Source: JAFKFH01 sp017307375
Lineage (GTDB): Bacteria; Pseudomonadota; Alphaproteobacteria; Ferrovibrionales; Ferrovibrionaceae
Length of the DNA: 64,000 nt
Direction of reading: 5' to 3'
NCBI GenBank assembly: GCA_965229335.1
Contig: OZ245874.1
Location: 682,001 to 746,000, forward strand
In this document: positions 16,265 to 24,596 of the stretch, piece after piece
Layout: each line of letters begins with the position of its first letter
How positions within the stretch are numbered: position 1 is the first letter of the stretch
Made by a program: the position numbers and the translations under genes
Notes under the pieces: model-generated
What the model was told of the DNA's origin: nothing
Database searches by the model: none
Seen by the model: the letters and a program-made list of their open reading frames with translations, nothing else

Positions 16265-18413
16265 CCGTCGGCGGCTCGGCCATCTCGTGGCCCGCGGCCG
16301 TGATCTCCTGGCCGGAATCGAAGGGCACGGCGGCCCGCTCCTCGATCTTGCCATCCGCCTGTACCTGGCCCGTGTCTTCTTTGTCTCCGGCGTGCTGAAG
16401 GCGGCGAACTGGGACACCGCGCTGCTGCTGGCTGCCAATGAATACCCGGTAAGCTGGCTGGATCCCGCAACGGCGGCCTGGATCGGTGTCGCGATCGAAC
16501 TGGTATGCCCCGTCTTTCTGGCCTTCGGGCTGCTGACCCGGATGATGGCCGTGCCGGTGGCGATCCTGGCGCTGGTCATCGAGTTCAACTACCTGGAACT
16601 GCCCGATCACCTGTTCTGGGCGATCCTCGCCGGGTGGCTGATCGTGCGCGGGCCGGGGCCGATCTCGCTGGACCGGCTGTTCGCCGGGCTGCCCGAAAGT
16701 GCGGTGCCCGGTGCCGCGGCCGTCGCGCGGCTGACAGCAACGATCGATCGTCTCGTCGCGCCGCTCTATCTGCTGTTCATCCGGCTCTGGATGGCGCAGA
16801 TCTTCTGGGCAGCCGGCCAGGCCAAGCTCGCCAACTGGGACCTGACGGTTCTGCTGTTCGCCGAGGAATACCGGGTGCCGCTGCTGCCGCCGGATGTCGC
16901 CGCGATCCTGGCGACGACGACGGAGGTCGGCATGCCGGTGCTGCTGGCCGCGGGCCTTGCCGCCCGCCTTGCCGCCCTGCCGCTCGTCGCCATGACGCTG
17001 GTGATCCAGTTCACCTATCTCGACAGGCCCGAGCATTTCCTGTGGCTGATGACGCTGGGGCTGATTGCGCTGCGCGGCGCCGGGCCGATCAGCCTCGATC
17101 ATGTCGTGGCGATGGTGGTGCGCCGGCTGTCGGCCGGCTCGACCGATCCCGGCGGCCAGGGTGTGGCCCCGCCCCCGCATGTCGTGATCGTCGGTGCGGG
17201 TTTCGGGGGATTGGCCTGCGCGCGCGATCTGGCGCATGCACCGGCACGGGTGACGGTGATCGACCGGCGCAACTACCACCTGTTCCAGCCGCTGCTCTAC
17301 CAGGTCGCCACCGCAAGTCTGTCTCCGGCGGATATTGCGTTGCCGATCCGTGAAATCCTTCGTGGCCAGGACAATGCGCGCGTGCTGCTTGCGCGCGTCA
17401 CCGGCATCGACCCGGCGACGCGTACCGTCCGGATGGATTCGGCCAGCCTCCACTACGACTATCTCGTCCTCGCGACCGGGGCGCGGCATAGCTATTTTGG
17501 TCGGGACGAGTGGGAGAAGTTTGCCCCGGGGCTGAAGAAGATCGACGATGCGACGCGGATCCGCGCCCGCATCCTGACGGCGTTCGAGCGCGCCGAGGCG
17601 ACCGAGGACCTCGACGAGCGGCGTGCCCTGCTCACCTTCGTCGTGATCGGCGGTGGCCCCACCGGTGTCGAATTGGCGGGGGCGATCGTCGAACTGGCGC
17701 GATTCGGCATGAGCCGGGATTTCCGCCACATCGATCCCGCTGCGGCGCGCGTGCTGCTCGTCGAGGCCGGGCCGCGATTGCTGGCCACCTTCCCGGAAAA
17801 GCTCGCAGACCGGGCGCAGGACCAACTGGCCGGCCTCGGTGTCGAGGTTATGACGCGGGCCCGCGTCGCGGATGTCGATGCCGGAGGCATCATCGTCGAT
17901 GACGCGCGGATCGCGGCCCGGACCGTCCTGTGGGCGGCGGGGGTCGAGGCCTCCCCGGCGGCGAAGTGGCTGGGCCTCGCCGGCGATCGGGCCGGCCGCA
18001 TCCCGGTCGGCCCGGATCTGTCGGTGCCCGGCCTGCAGCAGGTGTTCGTCGTCGGCGATACCGCGCTGGCCTTGGATGAACGGCATCAGCCGATCCCTGG
18101 CCTCGCACCCGCCGCGACCCAGGGCGGGGCCTATGTGGCCAGGGTCATCCAGGCCCGGCTGGCCGGCGGACGCGTTCCCGGTCCCTTCCGCTACCGCCAT
18201 CGCGGCAGCATGGCGACGATCGGTCGCAAGGCGGCGATTGCCGATCTCGGTCGCCTCAAGCTTTCAGGTCTCTTCGCGTGGTGGCTGTGGGGTGCGGTCC
18301 ACGTCGCCTTCCTTGTCGGTGTCCGCAATCGGATCTCGGTCATGCTGGGCTGGCTCTGGTCGTACTTGACGTTCCGGCGCGGGATCCGCTTGATCACCGG
18401 GGCGGAGAACTGA
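16248..18413 (+). CDS. DoxX-DoxX-NDH-2 fusion dehydrogenase
   Basis: A 721-residue membrane flavoprotein. Residues about 30-140 and 165-280 are two DoxX-type four-helix units (paired motifs VSGVLKAANWDTALLLAANEY and AAGQAKLANWDLTVLLFAEEY). Residues about 311-721 are a type II NADH:quinone dehydrogenase with two Rossmann loops, GAGFGG (316-321) and GGGPTG (468-473), an FAD segment VFVVGDTA and an amphipathic C-terminus. Type II dehydrogenases pass electrons from NADH to quinone without pumping protons. The ATG has a GGGAGG site inside the adc gene. In this operon it could reoxidise NADH made by BdhA. The DoxX repeats probably anchor it or couple a second redox partner. Confidence 0.88.
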   Translation: MTIWRDRRRLGHLVARGRDLLAGIEGHGGPLLDLAIRLYLARVFFVSGVLKAANWDTALLLAANEYPVSWLDPATAAWIGVAIELVCPVFLAFGLLTRMMAVPVAILALVIEFNYLELPDHLFWAILAGWLIVRGPGPISLDRLFAGLPESAVPGAAAVARLTATIDRLVAPLYLLFIRLWMAQIFWAAGQAKLANWDLTVLLFAEEYRVPLLPPDVAAILATTTEVGMPVLLAAGLAARLAALPLVAMTLVIQFTYLDRPEHFLWLMTLGLIALRGAGPISLDHVVAMVVRRLSAGSTDPGGQGVAPPPHVVIVGAGFGGLACARDLAHAPARVTVIDRRNYHLFQPLLYQVATASLSPADIALPIREILRGQDNARVLLARVTGIDPATRTVRMDSASLHYDYLVLATGARHSYFGRDEWEKFAPGLKKIDDATRIRARILTAFERAEATEDLDERRALLTFVVIGGGPTGVELAGAIVELARFGMSRDFRHIDPAAARVLLVEAGPRLLATFPEKLADRAQDQLAGLGVEVMTRARVADVDAGGIIVDDARIAARTVLWAAGVEASPAAKWLGLAGDRAGRIPVGPDLSVPGLQQVFVVGDTALALDERHQPIPGLAPAATQGGAYVARVIQARLAGGRVPGPFRYRHRGSMATIGRKAAIADLGRLKLSGLFAWWLWGAVHVAFLVGVRNRISVMLGWLWSYLTFRRGIRLITGAEN

Positions 18414-18451
18414 ATACAATCGGCGGGTGATCGGCCAGGGGGGCGACGGCG

Positions 18452-19330
18452 ATGGAAATGCACCAGATCCGCTACTTCCTGGCCGTGGCCGATCACCTCA
18501 ACTTCACCCGCGCGGCCGATACCTGCAACGTGTCGCAACCCTCGCTGACGCGTGCGATCAAGCTGCTCGAGGACGAACTCGGCGGTCCGCTCTTTCACCG
18601 CGAGCGCAACCAGACGCATTTGAGCGACCTGGGCCGCGAGATGCTGCCGTTCCTTGCCAAGGTATGGGAGCAGGCCGAGGCGGCGAAATATCGCGCCAAA
18701 GGCCTCGGCCGGCTGGAACAGGCACCGTTGTCGCTCGGCGTCATGTGCACGATCGGGCCGGCGAAGATGATCGACTTCATCGGCGGGTTTCAGGCCAGGC
18801 ATCCCGGCGTCGACATCCACATGCGCGACGCCCGCGCACAGATTCTGCAGGAGCAGCTGTTGGCCGGCGAGATCGACGTCGCGATCTTCGCGCTTCCCGG
18901 CGAACTCGACGAACGCCTGCAGGGGCGTCCGCTGTTCACCGAACGGTTCATGATCACCGTCGCGCCGGGTCATCGCTTCGAGCGCATGAATGCGGTGCCG
19001 ATGCGCGAACTCGACAACGAGCGATATCTCAACCGCGCCAACTGCGAATTCGGCGAACACGCCGGGCAACTGATGGCGGAATGCGGCGTCCGGCTTCATC
19101 GGCGCTATCGGACCGAGCGCGACGACTGGATTCAGGCGATGGTGATGGCCGGGCTGGGATTCGGCTTCACCCCGGAATTCGCGATGTTTGTACCCGGCGT
19201 CGTCATCAGGCCCCTGGTCGATCCGGAAATCAGTCGAATCGTGCAACTCGTTACGGTGCGCGGCCGCCCGCACTCGCCCGCCCTGGCGGCGCTGGTGCGA
19301 GAGGCCACGACCTATAGATGGGCATCGTGA
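18452..19330 (+). CDS. LysR-family regulator
   Basis: A 292-residue LysR-type regulator: winged helix MHQIRYFLAVADHLNFTRAADTCNVSQPSLTRAIKLLEDELGGPLFHRE, then an effector domain from about residue 90 (PLSLGVMCTIGPAKMIDFIGGF). The wording resembles the OxyR/CynR-side LysR proteins, but no conserved redox Cys pair is obvious (Cys about 198 and 211, in RANCEF and AECGV, could be checked). It lies 38 nt after the NADH dehydrogenase fusion on the same strand, so it may be the last gene of the ketone-body operon or a separate unit controlling it. Confidence 0.87.
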   Translation: MEMHQIRYFLAVADHLNFTRAADTCNVSQPSLTRAIKLLEDELGGPLFHRERNQTHLSDLGREMLPFLAKVWEQAEAAKYRAKGLGRLEQAPLSLGVMCTIGPAKMIDFIGGFQARHPGVDIHMRDARAQILQEQLLAGEIDVAIFALPGELDERLQGRPLFTERFMITVAPGHRFERMNAVPMRELDNERYLNRANCEFGEHAGQLMAECGVRLHRRYRTERDDWIQAMVMAGLGFGFTPEFAMFVPGVVIRPLVDPEISRIVQLVTVRGRPHSPALAALVREATTYRWAS

Positions 19331-19434
19331 GTTCCTTTGCCCGTACCTTACCAAATGTGACAAATTTTAGCGCCACCCGCCGCAGCCTTCGGCTAGGCTT
19401 TTCCTCAATAAACGTCGTGGGTGGAGGTCTTTAG

Positions 19435-19689
19435 GTGCAGAAGAAAATTTCTGCCGCCGGCATGCTGATCGCTGCCGCGGCAACCCTTGCGGCCGGGCCA
19501 TGCCTGGCATCGGTCGCGCGCAATCCCGACAGTGTCGCCTGGGACAAATTCTATCCCGGCCGCATCGGCGTGCTGATCAAACAAGCGAACGCGACGGCCC
19601 CCGACGTCTGCCAGGCGCTGGCCCAGGGCGCGGTCGTCGTCTCGGATACGCGCAAGCTGGAACAATGCTTCCGCGGCCTGGCGAAATAG
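19435..19689 (+). CDS. Small secreted protein, unknown
   Basis: An 84-residue protein I do not recognise. Residues 1-25 are a Sec signal (KKISAAGMLIAAAATLAAGPCLA, cleavage near CLA-SV). The mature domain of about 58 residues has two cysteines (PDVCQAL and LEQCFRGL), able to form one periplasmic disulfide, and a pattern of helix-forming segments. The start is GTG at 19435 with GGAGG upstream; no ATG fits. It stands alone between the LysR gene and the monooxygenase regulon and is followed by a hairpin at 19708-19735. No function is proposed. Confidence 0.65.
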   Translation: MQKKISAAGMLIAAAATLAAGPCLASVARNPDSVAWDKFYPGRIGVLIKQANATAPDVCQALAQGAVVVSDTRKLEQCFRGLAK

Positions 19690-19707
19690 CCGGGCCATCC
19701 TGATCGG

Positions 19708-19735
19708 CGGGCGGGCCGACGGTGGTGCCCGCCCG
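19708..19735 (+). terminator. Hairpin after small secreted gene
   Basis: CGGGCGGGC (19708-19716) pairs with GCCCGCCCG (19727-19735) across a 10-nt loop, 19 nt after the stop codon. The following T content is low, so termination strength is uncertain. Confidence 0.5.
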
Positions 19736-19786
19736 AACTTCCGACATGCCTTGCCGGCAACCTCGATCCGTCCTTTCGCGTTCCGC

Positions 19787-19815
19787 TTGCTTACCTGCCG
19801 AACGGTAAGTATCAT
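19787..19815 (+). promoter_or_regulatory. Regulon operator 1 in monooxygenase promoter
   Basis: CTTACC-N8-GGTAAG dyad at 19790-19809. A promoter fits around it: -35 TTGCTT (19787-19792), 17-nt spacer, -10 TATCAT (19810-19815), so the dyad fills the spacer exactly, as expected for a repressor site. The monooxygenase starts at 19969, leaving a leader of about 150 nt. This is one of four matching sites in 14 kb. Confidence 0.75.
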
Positions 19816-19968
19816 GGGCGCCGATCGCAGGCCGGCCTCGCGGCTGTTCCTGACGGTCGCTTAGGGAAGGACGGGGCCCGCCACGCCGGGAAAACCCGAA
19901 GACGTTGCCAACACCAGGGAGGTTGGGGGCCCGCGCAGCCTTGCGCGTCCGTCCCCGGCGAAGCAGGC

Positions 19969-21642
19969 ATGAACGTTGAATCGGCCGAAACTCAGATCCC
20001 CGCGCAGACCGCGACCGACCGGCAGGCAGCTGCCCGGGTCGACGTCATCGTCGTCGGCGCCGGCTGCGGCGGCATGGTCGCCGTCTACAAGTTCCGCGAG
20101 ATGGGCCTGCGCGTCCAGGGCTTCGAGGCCGGCGGCAATGTCGGCGGCGTCTGGTACTGGAACCGCTATCCCGGCGCCCGCGTCGACCTGCCCAGCATCG
20201 ACTACAGCTTCGGCTTCTCGACGGTGATCGAGCAGGAATGGACCTGGTCGGAAGAGTTCGCCGCCCAGCCCGAGCTGCTGGCCTATTTCAACTTCGTGGC
20301 CGACCGCCTCGACCTGCGCCGCCATTTCCGCTTCGAGACCCGCGTGAACAGCGCCGTGTGGGACGACGCCCGCGCGTTGTGGCGGGTGACCAGCGACCGC
20401 GGCGACGTGGTCGAGGCCCCTTACTGCGTGATGGCGACCGGCCCGCTGTCGGTTCCGAAGGACCCGGAGATCCCTGGGCTCGATCGCTTCCGCGGCGAAC
20501 TGCATCGTGCCGCGCGCTGGCCGCATGAACCGGTCAGCTTCGCGGGCAAGCGCGTCGGCATTATCGGCACCGGCTCGACCGGTATCCAGATCGTCCAGGA
20601 AGTCGGCCCCCAGGCCGGCGAACTGTTCGTGTTCCAGCGCACGCCCAGCTTCACCATGCCGATGCGCAACCGCAAGCTGACGCCGGACTACGTGGCCGAG
20701 GTCAAGCGCCACTATGCCGGGCTGCGCCAGGCGGCGCGCAACAGCCCCAATGGCGGCGTGCGGCCGTCGAGCACGCGTGCCTTCTTCAGCGTCTCGCCCG
20801 AGCAGCGCCGCGCGCTGCTGGAAGACGCCTGGAAGCAGGGCGGGCTGTCGGTGCTCGGCACCTTCGCCGATCTCCTGGTCAACGAGGAGGCCAACGAGCA
20901 GGTGGCCGAGTTCGTGCGCTCCAAGATCGACGACGTGGTCACCGACCCGGCCGTCGCCGACAAGCTGAAGCCGCGCGGCTATCCGATCTTCGCCCGCCGC
21001 CCCTGCCTCGACAGCAGCTACTACGAAACCTTCAACCTGCCCAACGTCCATCTCGTCGACTGCCTGACCGACGAGATTGTCGAGATCACCGAGCGCGGCG
21101 TCCGCACCCGCAGCGGCGAGGTCGAGCTCGACATGCTGATCCTCGCGACCGGCTATGACGGCCTGACCGGCGCGCTGCTTGCCTTCGACGTCGTCGGCCG
21201 CGGCGGCGTGCGGGTCAACGACAAGTGGAAGGAAGGTGCGCGTTCCTATCTCGGCCTGATGATGGCCGGTTTCCCGAACCTGTTCATGACGACGGGGCCG
21301 AACGGTCCGGCGGCGCTGGCCAACATCATCCGGATCAGCGAACACGATGTCGACTGGATCGCGGCGCTGATCAACCACATGGCCGACAATCGTCTTGCCA
21401 CGGTCGAGCCGACGGCGAAGGCCGAGGACGACTGGATGGAGATCGTCCGCGCCATGGCCGGCCGCACCCTCGTCTCCAAGGCCAAGACCTGGTATGTCGG
21501 CGCCAACGTCAAGGACAAGCCGCTGGGCCTGACCCTGTTCACCGGCGGCTTCCCGAAATATGTCGAATACTGCGCCGCGGCGGCCACCGACGGATATCGC
21601 AATTTCGTCTTCGGCAATGCCAAGCGTTCGGCGGCCGCCTGA
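19969..21642 (+). CDS. Baeyer-Villiger-type flavin monooxygenase
   Basis: A 557-residue class B flavoprotein monooxygenase. FAD loop VVGAGCGGM (about 29-36), the BVMO-typical GGVWYWNRYPGARVDLPS (about 59-76), an NADPH loop IIGTGSTGIQ (about 198-207), and an Arg at about 344 in ARRPCLDSSYYETFN that aligns with the catalytic Arg of phenylacetone monooxygenase. The fingerprint FxGxxxHxxxWP is off-register: FRGELHRAARWP has His one residue early. The likely reaction is oxygen insertion next to a ketone to give an ester or lactone. It is transcribed from a promoter containing regulon operator 1. Confidence 0.85.
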   Translation: MNVESAETQIPAQTATDRQAAARVDVIVVGAGCGGMVAVYKFREMGLRVQGFEAGGNVGGVWYWNRYPGARVDLPSIDYSFGFSTVIEQEWTWSEEFAAQPELLAYFNFVADRLDLRRHFRFETRVNSAVWDDARALWRVTSDRGDVVEAPYCVMATGPLSVPKDPEIPGLDRFRGELHRAARWPHEPVSFAGKRVGIIGTGSTGIQIVQEVGPQAGELFVFQRTPSFTMPMRNRKLTPDYVAEVKRHYAGLRQAARNSPNGGVRPSSTRAFFSVSPEQRRALLEDAWKQGGLSVLGTFADLLVNEEANEQVAEFVRSKIDDVVTDPAVADKLKPRGYPIFARRPCLDSSYYETFNLPNVHLVDCLTDEIVEITERGVRTRSGEVELDMLILATGYDGLTGALLAFDVVGRGGVRVNDKWKEGARSYLGLMMAGFPNLFMTTGPNGPAALANIIRISEHDVDWIAALINHMADNRLATVEPTAKAEDDWMEIVRAMAGRTLVSKAKTWYVGANVKDKPLGLTLFTGGFPKYVEYCAAAATDGYRNFVFGNAKRSAAA

Positions 21643-21660
21643 CCGGGCAACGCCGCCGGA

Positions 21661-21690
21661 TTGACAATTTACCGGCCGGCAGGTAAGTAA
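21661..21690 (+). promoter_or_regulatory. Regulon operator 2 in crotonase-tetR promoter
   Basis: TTTACC-N8-GGTAAG dyad at 21668-21687, immediately after a TTGACA -35 element (21661-21666). It lies 36 nt before the crotonase start codon. The repressor gene is the second gene of this unit, so the site implies autoregulation. Confidence 0.75.
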
Positions 21691-21723
21691 AGCAGAAACG
21701 TATCGCATACCGGAGGAAACGAC

Positions 21724-22497
21724 GTGGAATACAAGACCCTGGCGATCGAGATCGCCGATCGTGTCGCGACGGTCACGCTCAACCGGCCGCCGGTCAATGC
21801 CCAGAACGCCGAGTTGCGCGCCGAACTCACCGAGGCCTTCGACATCCTGTCCGATCGCGACGATGTGCTGGCCATCATCCTGACCGGTTCGGGCAAGGTG
21901 TTCTCGGCCGGCGCCGATATCCGCGAGCGTCCGAATCTGGGCGACACGCCCGGCGCCTACGGCCGGCATAACCGGCTGGTCCGCGAAAGCTATTATGCGG
22001 TCGTCGAATGCAGCAAGCCGACGATCGCGGCGATCAACGGCGCGGCGATGGGCGCGGGCTTCGGCCTCGTGATGGCCTGCGACATCTGGGTCGCCTCGGA
22101 AGAAGCCTACGTCTCGATGCCCGAGATCAATGTCGGCCTGGCCGGCGGCATGACCTTCCTGCGCCAGTTCTTCAGCCGGTCGCGGGCGCGGCGCATGTTC
22201 TTCACGGGCATGAAGGTCACGGGCCAGGAACTCTATCGCCTCGGCCTGGTCGAGGCCTGCCTGCCGGCCGACGAACTGATGCCCTATTGCCGCGAACTGG
22301 CCCAGGAAATCGCGTCGAAGAGCCCGGTGGCGCTGCGCCTGGCCAAGGAGGCGGCGCGGATGACCGAGGTGATGCCGACCCGCGACTCCTACCGCTACGA
22401 ACAGGGCAACACTTTTGCCCTGTCCAAGACCGAGGATGCGAAGGAAGCGCAGCGCGCCTTCCTGGAAAAGCGCAAGCCGGTTTTCACGGGCCGCTGA
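21724..22497 (+). CDS. Crotonase-family protein, atypical active site
   Basis: A 257-residue enoyl-CoA hydratase/isomerase-fold protein with the oxyanion segments SAGADIRE and AINGAAMGAGFGLVMACD. Of the two catalytic glutamates of rat enoyl-CoA hydratase, the Glu164 equivalent is present (Glu134, VSMPEINVGL) but the Glu144 equivalent is Gly114 (GAGFGLVMACD). It is therefore probably not a standard hydratase; an isomerase, decarboxylase or C-C hydrolase of the same fold is possible. Start GTG at 21724 with GGAGG upstream. It shares operator 2 and is followed after 91 nt by the TetR gene. Confidence 0.85.
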   Translation: MEYKTLAIEIADRVATVTLNRPPVNAQNAELRAELTEAFDILSDRDDVLAIILTGSGKVFSAGADIRERPNLGDTPGAYGRHNRLVRESYYAVVECSKPTIAAINGAAMGAGFGLVMACDIWVASEEAYVSMPEINVGLAGGMTFLRQFFSRSRARRMFFTGMKVTGQELYRLGLVEACLPADELMPYCRELAQEIASKSPVALRLAKEAARMTEVMPTRDSYRYEQGNTFALSKTEDAKEAQRAFLEKRKPVFTGR

Positions 22498-22528
22498 CCG
22501 CGAATCGCGCTAGCCTGTGCCGGAACAG

Positions 22529-22560
22529 GCATCCCCGGGGCGCACCGGTTCCGGGGATGC
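22529..22560 (+). promoter_or_regulatory. Intergenic hairpin between crotonase and tetR
   Basis: GCATCCCCGG (22529-22538) pairs perfectly with CCGGGGATGC (22551-22560) around a 12-nt loop, between two genes transcribed in the same direction. No T-tract follows. It may be a partial terminator or a processing/stability element that lowers repressor synthesis relative to the enzyme. Confidence 0.5.
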
Positions 22561-22588
22561 GATCGCGAACCAGGCAGGTAGGATAGAG

Positions 22589-23245
22589 ATGGCGACCAAT
22601 ACCGCGCGAAAGGCCGTGCGCAAGCTTACCCTCCAGACGACCGCCGCCACCAGCCGGGGCGACGACCGGCAGTTGCAGCTGCTGGAAATCGCCTGCCGCC
22701 TGTTTTCCGAGCGCGGGTTCAGCGGCACGTCGCTGCGCGACATCGCCGAGGAGGCGCAGATCACCAAGGCGGCGCTCTACTACCATTTCCCGAACAAGGA
22801 AGCGCTGTTCACCAAGATCGTCCTGGAGTCGCTGCAGGCGCTGGTGACGACGGTGCGCGAAGCCTGCGAGCACGCGGCGACGCCGGAAGAGAAGGTGCGC
22901 GTCTTCATGCGCACGACCGCCGAATGCTACCAGCAGAATCGTGAAGGCTGGATCGCCTCGTCGAATGCCTTTCGCACGCATGACGAATCGCCGGCCAAGA
23001 CCAGGGCCGTGGCCTTGCGCGACGAATACGAGAACCTGTTGCGCGGGTTCATCCGCGACGGGATCAAGGCCGGCCAGTTTCGCGCCGTCGACCCGGCCAT
23101 GGCCGGCCGCGTCCTGCTCGCCAGCATCAACAGCATGAGCCGCTGGCACAGCCCGCGCGGCAAGCTGTCGGCGCCGATGGTGGTCGAACAGTTCGTCGAC
23201 ATCGTCCTTGGCGGCCTGCTCGCCCAGCCGGGCGCCGCGACCTAA
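22589..23245 (+). CDS. TetR-family repressor of the catabolic regulon
   Basis: A 218-residue TetR regulator. HTH at about residues 45-75 (TSLRDIAEEAQITKAALYYHFPNKEALF); the helical ligand domain beyond residue 90 resembles the KstR2-like group, whose ligands are acyl-CoA esters. The ATG at 22589 has AGGTAGGA upstream. The protein most likely binds the CTTACC-N8-GGTAAG dyad found four times around it, including its own operon promoter, and is released by a CoA intermediate (inference from position and family). Confidence 0.9.
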   Translation: MATNTARKAVRKLTLQTTAATSRGDDRQLQLLEIACRLFSERGFSGTSLRDIAEEAQITKAALYYHFPNKEALFTKIVLESLQALVTTVREACEHAATPEEKVRVFMRTTAECYQQNREGWIASSNAFRTHDESPAKTRAVALRDEYENLLRGFIRDGIKAGQFRAVDPAMAGRVLLASINSMSRWHSPRGKLSAPMVVEQFVDIVLGGLLAQPGAAT

Positions 23246-23297
23246 CCCGAGACTCGCCGGGAGCAGCCTTCCGCGCGGGTTCACCAGTGTCCAAAAA

Positions 23298-23317
23298 CTT
23301 ACCGGTCGAACGGTAGG
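23298..23317 (+). promoter_or_regulatory. Regulon operator 3 before acyl-CoA dehydrogenase operon
   Basis: CTTACC-N8-GGTAGG dyad, 21 nt before the first start codon of the long operon 23338-32439. One mismatch in the right arm compared with operators 1 and 2. Its closeness to the start codon places it at or just after the transcription start. Confidence 0.72.
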
Positions 23318-23337
23318 TAGCTAGCCCTCGCAGGGAG

Positions 23338-24594
23338 ATGTCGAATGCGCAGCCCGCCCCGCCCCGCACACGGATGTTCCCGATGAATGCCCAGGCCCCG
23401 CAACCGCGCCAGCGCGATGCGATCGACTATGCCGCTTTCCGCCGCGAGCTTGTCGCGTTCGTCGAGGCGAACTGCCCGCCCCGCCTGCGCGAGATCGTGC
23501 GCAGCAACCAGAAGATCGGGCGCGAGGAATATGCCGCCTGGCAGCGCATCCTGCACCAGCGCGGCTGGTCGGCACCGAACTGGCCGGTCGAGCATGGCGG
23601 GACGGGCTGGGACCTGCAGCAGCGCTATCTGTTCGAGGAAGTGGCCGCCGAACTCGACTGCCCGCCGCTCTATCATCACGGCCTCGGCCATATCGGCCCG
23701 GTGATCATGCATTTCGGCACGCCCGAGCAGAAGGCGCGCTTCCTGCCACGCATCGTCGACGGGTCGGAATGGTGGTGCCAGGGCTATTCCGAGCCCGGTG
23801 CCGGATCGGATCTCGCGTCGCTGAAGACGGCGGCCCGGCGCGACGGCGACGACTATGTGATCAACGGCCAGAAGATCTGGACGTCGCACGCCCACGAAGC
23901 CGACATCATGTACACCCTGGTGCGCACTTCCAACGAGGGGCGCAAGCAGGCGGGCATCACCCTGTTGCTGATCCCGCTCGACCTGCCGGGGATCCGCATC
24001 CGGCCGATCCATACGATCGACCAGTGGCATCACGTCAACGAAGTCTTCCTCGACGATGTCCGCGTGCCGGCGGCCAACCGGCTGGGCCAGGAGGGCGACG
24101 GTTGGAAATGCGCCAAGTTCCTGCTGGATCGCGAGCGGCTGTCGCCGGCGATGGTGCCGCGGCTGATCCGTCAGCTGCAGCAGGTCGAGGAACTGATCCA
24201 CAGCCGGATCCGCGCCGATGGGCCGAGCCCGACGCTGCACCGCGCGCTGGAGCGGCTGTTCCTGGCGCAGGCCTCGGCGATGGGCGCGCGCGAAATGCTG
24301 CTCAGCGCCATCCAGGAAGAGATGAACGGCACGCTGCGTTCATCGAAATCCTCGGCCCTGAAACTGCATTATACCGAGTTGTCGCAGCAGATCTCCGGCC
24401 TGGCCTACGATCTGGTGGCGCCGCGTTATGCCAGCCGTCTGCTGCCGCAGGTGCCTGCGGCCGACGGCGCTGACGATCGCGACATCGAGCGGCAGTTGCT
24501 GCACACCTATCTGTTCTATCGGTCGCGGACCATCGCCGGCGGTACCAGCGAGGTCCAGAAAAACGTGATCGCCCGCGATCTCTTCGGAGGCTGA
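23338..24594 (+). CDS. Acyl-CoA dehydrogenase, first subunit
   Basis: A flavin acyl-CoA dehydrogenase of up to 418 residues that introduces an alpha-beta double bond in an acyl-CoA. FAD/substrate loop WCQGYSEPGAGSDLAS (about residues 141-157), YVINGQKIWTSHA, and the C-terminal IAGGTSEVQKNVIARDLFGG. The start is uncertain: ATG at 23338 lies directly against AGGGAG, while in-frame ATGs at 23374 and 23383 would give 406 and 403 residues. It opens the operon controlled by operator 3. The second dehydrogenase gene follows after 2 nt, which suggests a heteromeric enzyme. Confidence 0.9.
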   Translation: MSNAQPAPPRTRMFPMNAQAPQPRQRDAIDYAAFRRELVAFVEANCPPRLREIVRSNQKIGREEYAAWQRILHQRGWSAPNWPVEHGGTGWDLQQRYLFEEVAAELDCPPLYHHGLGHIGPVIMHFGTPEQKARFLPRIVDGSEWWCQGYSEPGAGSDLASLKTAARRDGDDYVINGQKIWTSHAHEADIMYTLVRTSNEGRKQAGITLLLIPLDLPGIRIRPIHTIDQWHHVNEVFLDDVRVPAANRLGQEGDGWKCAKFLLDRERLSPAMVPRLIRQLQQVEELIHSRIRADGPSPTLHRALERLFLAQASAMGAREMLLSAIQEEMNGTLRSSKSSALKLHYTELSQQISGLAYDLVAPRYASRLLPQVPAADGADDRDIERQLLHTYLFYRSRTIAGGTSEVQKNVIARDLFGG

Positions 24595-24596
24595 CC

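Noticed and set aside
19861..21969. A 700-codon minus-strand frame over the monooxygenase
   Set aside because: Low-complexity His/Asp/Gly-rich translation typical of antisense frames; the plus-strand protein is a clear flavoprotein.
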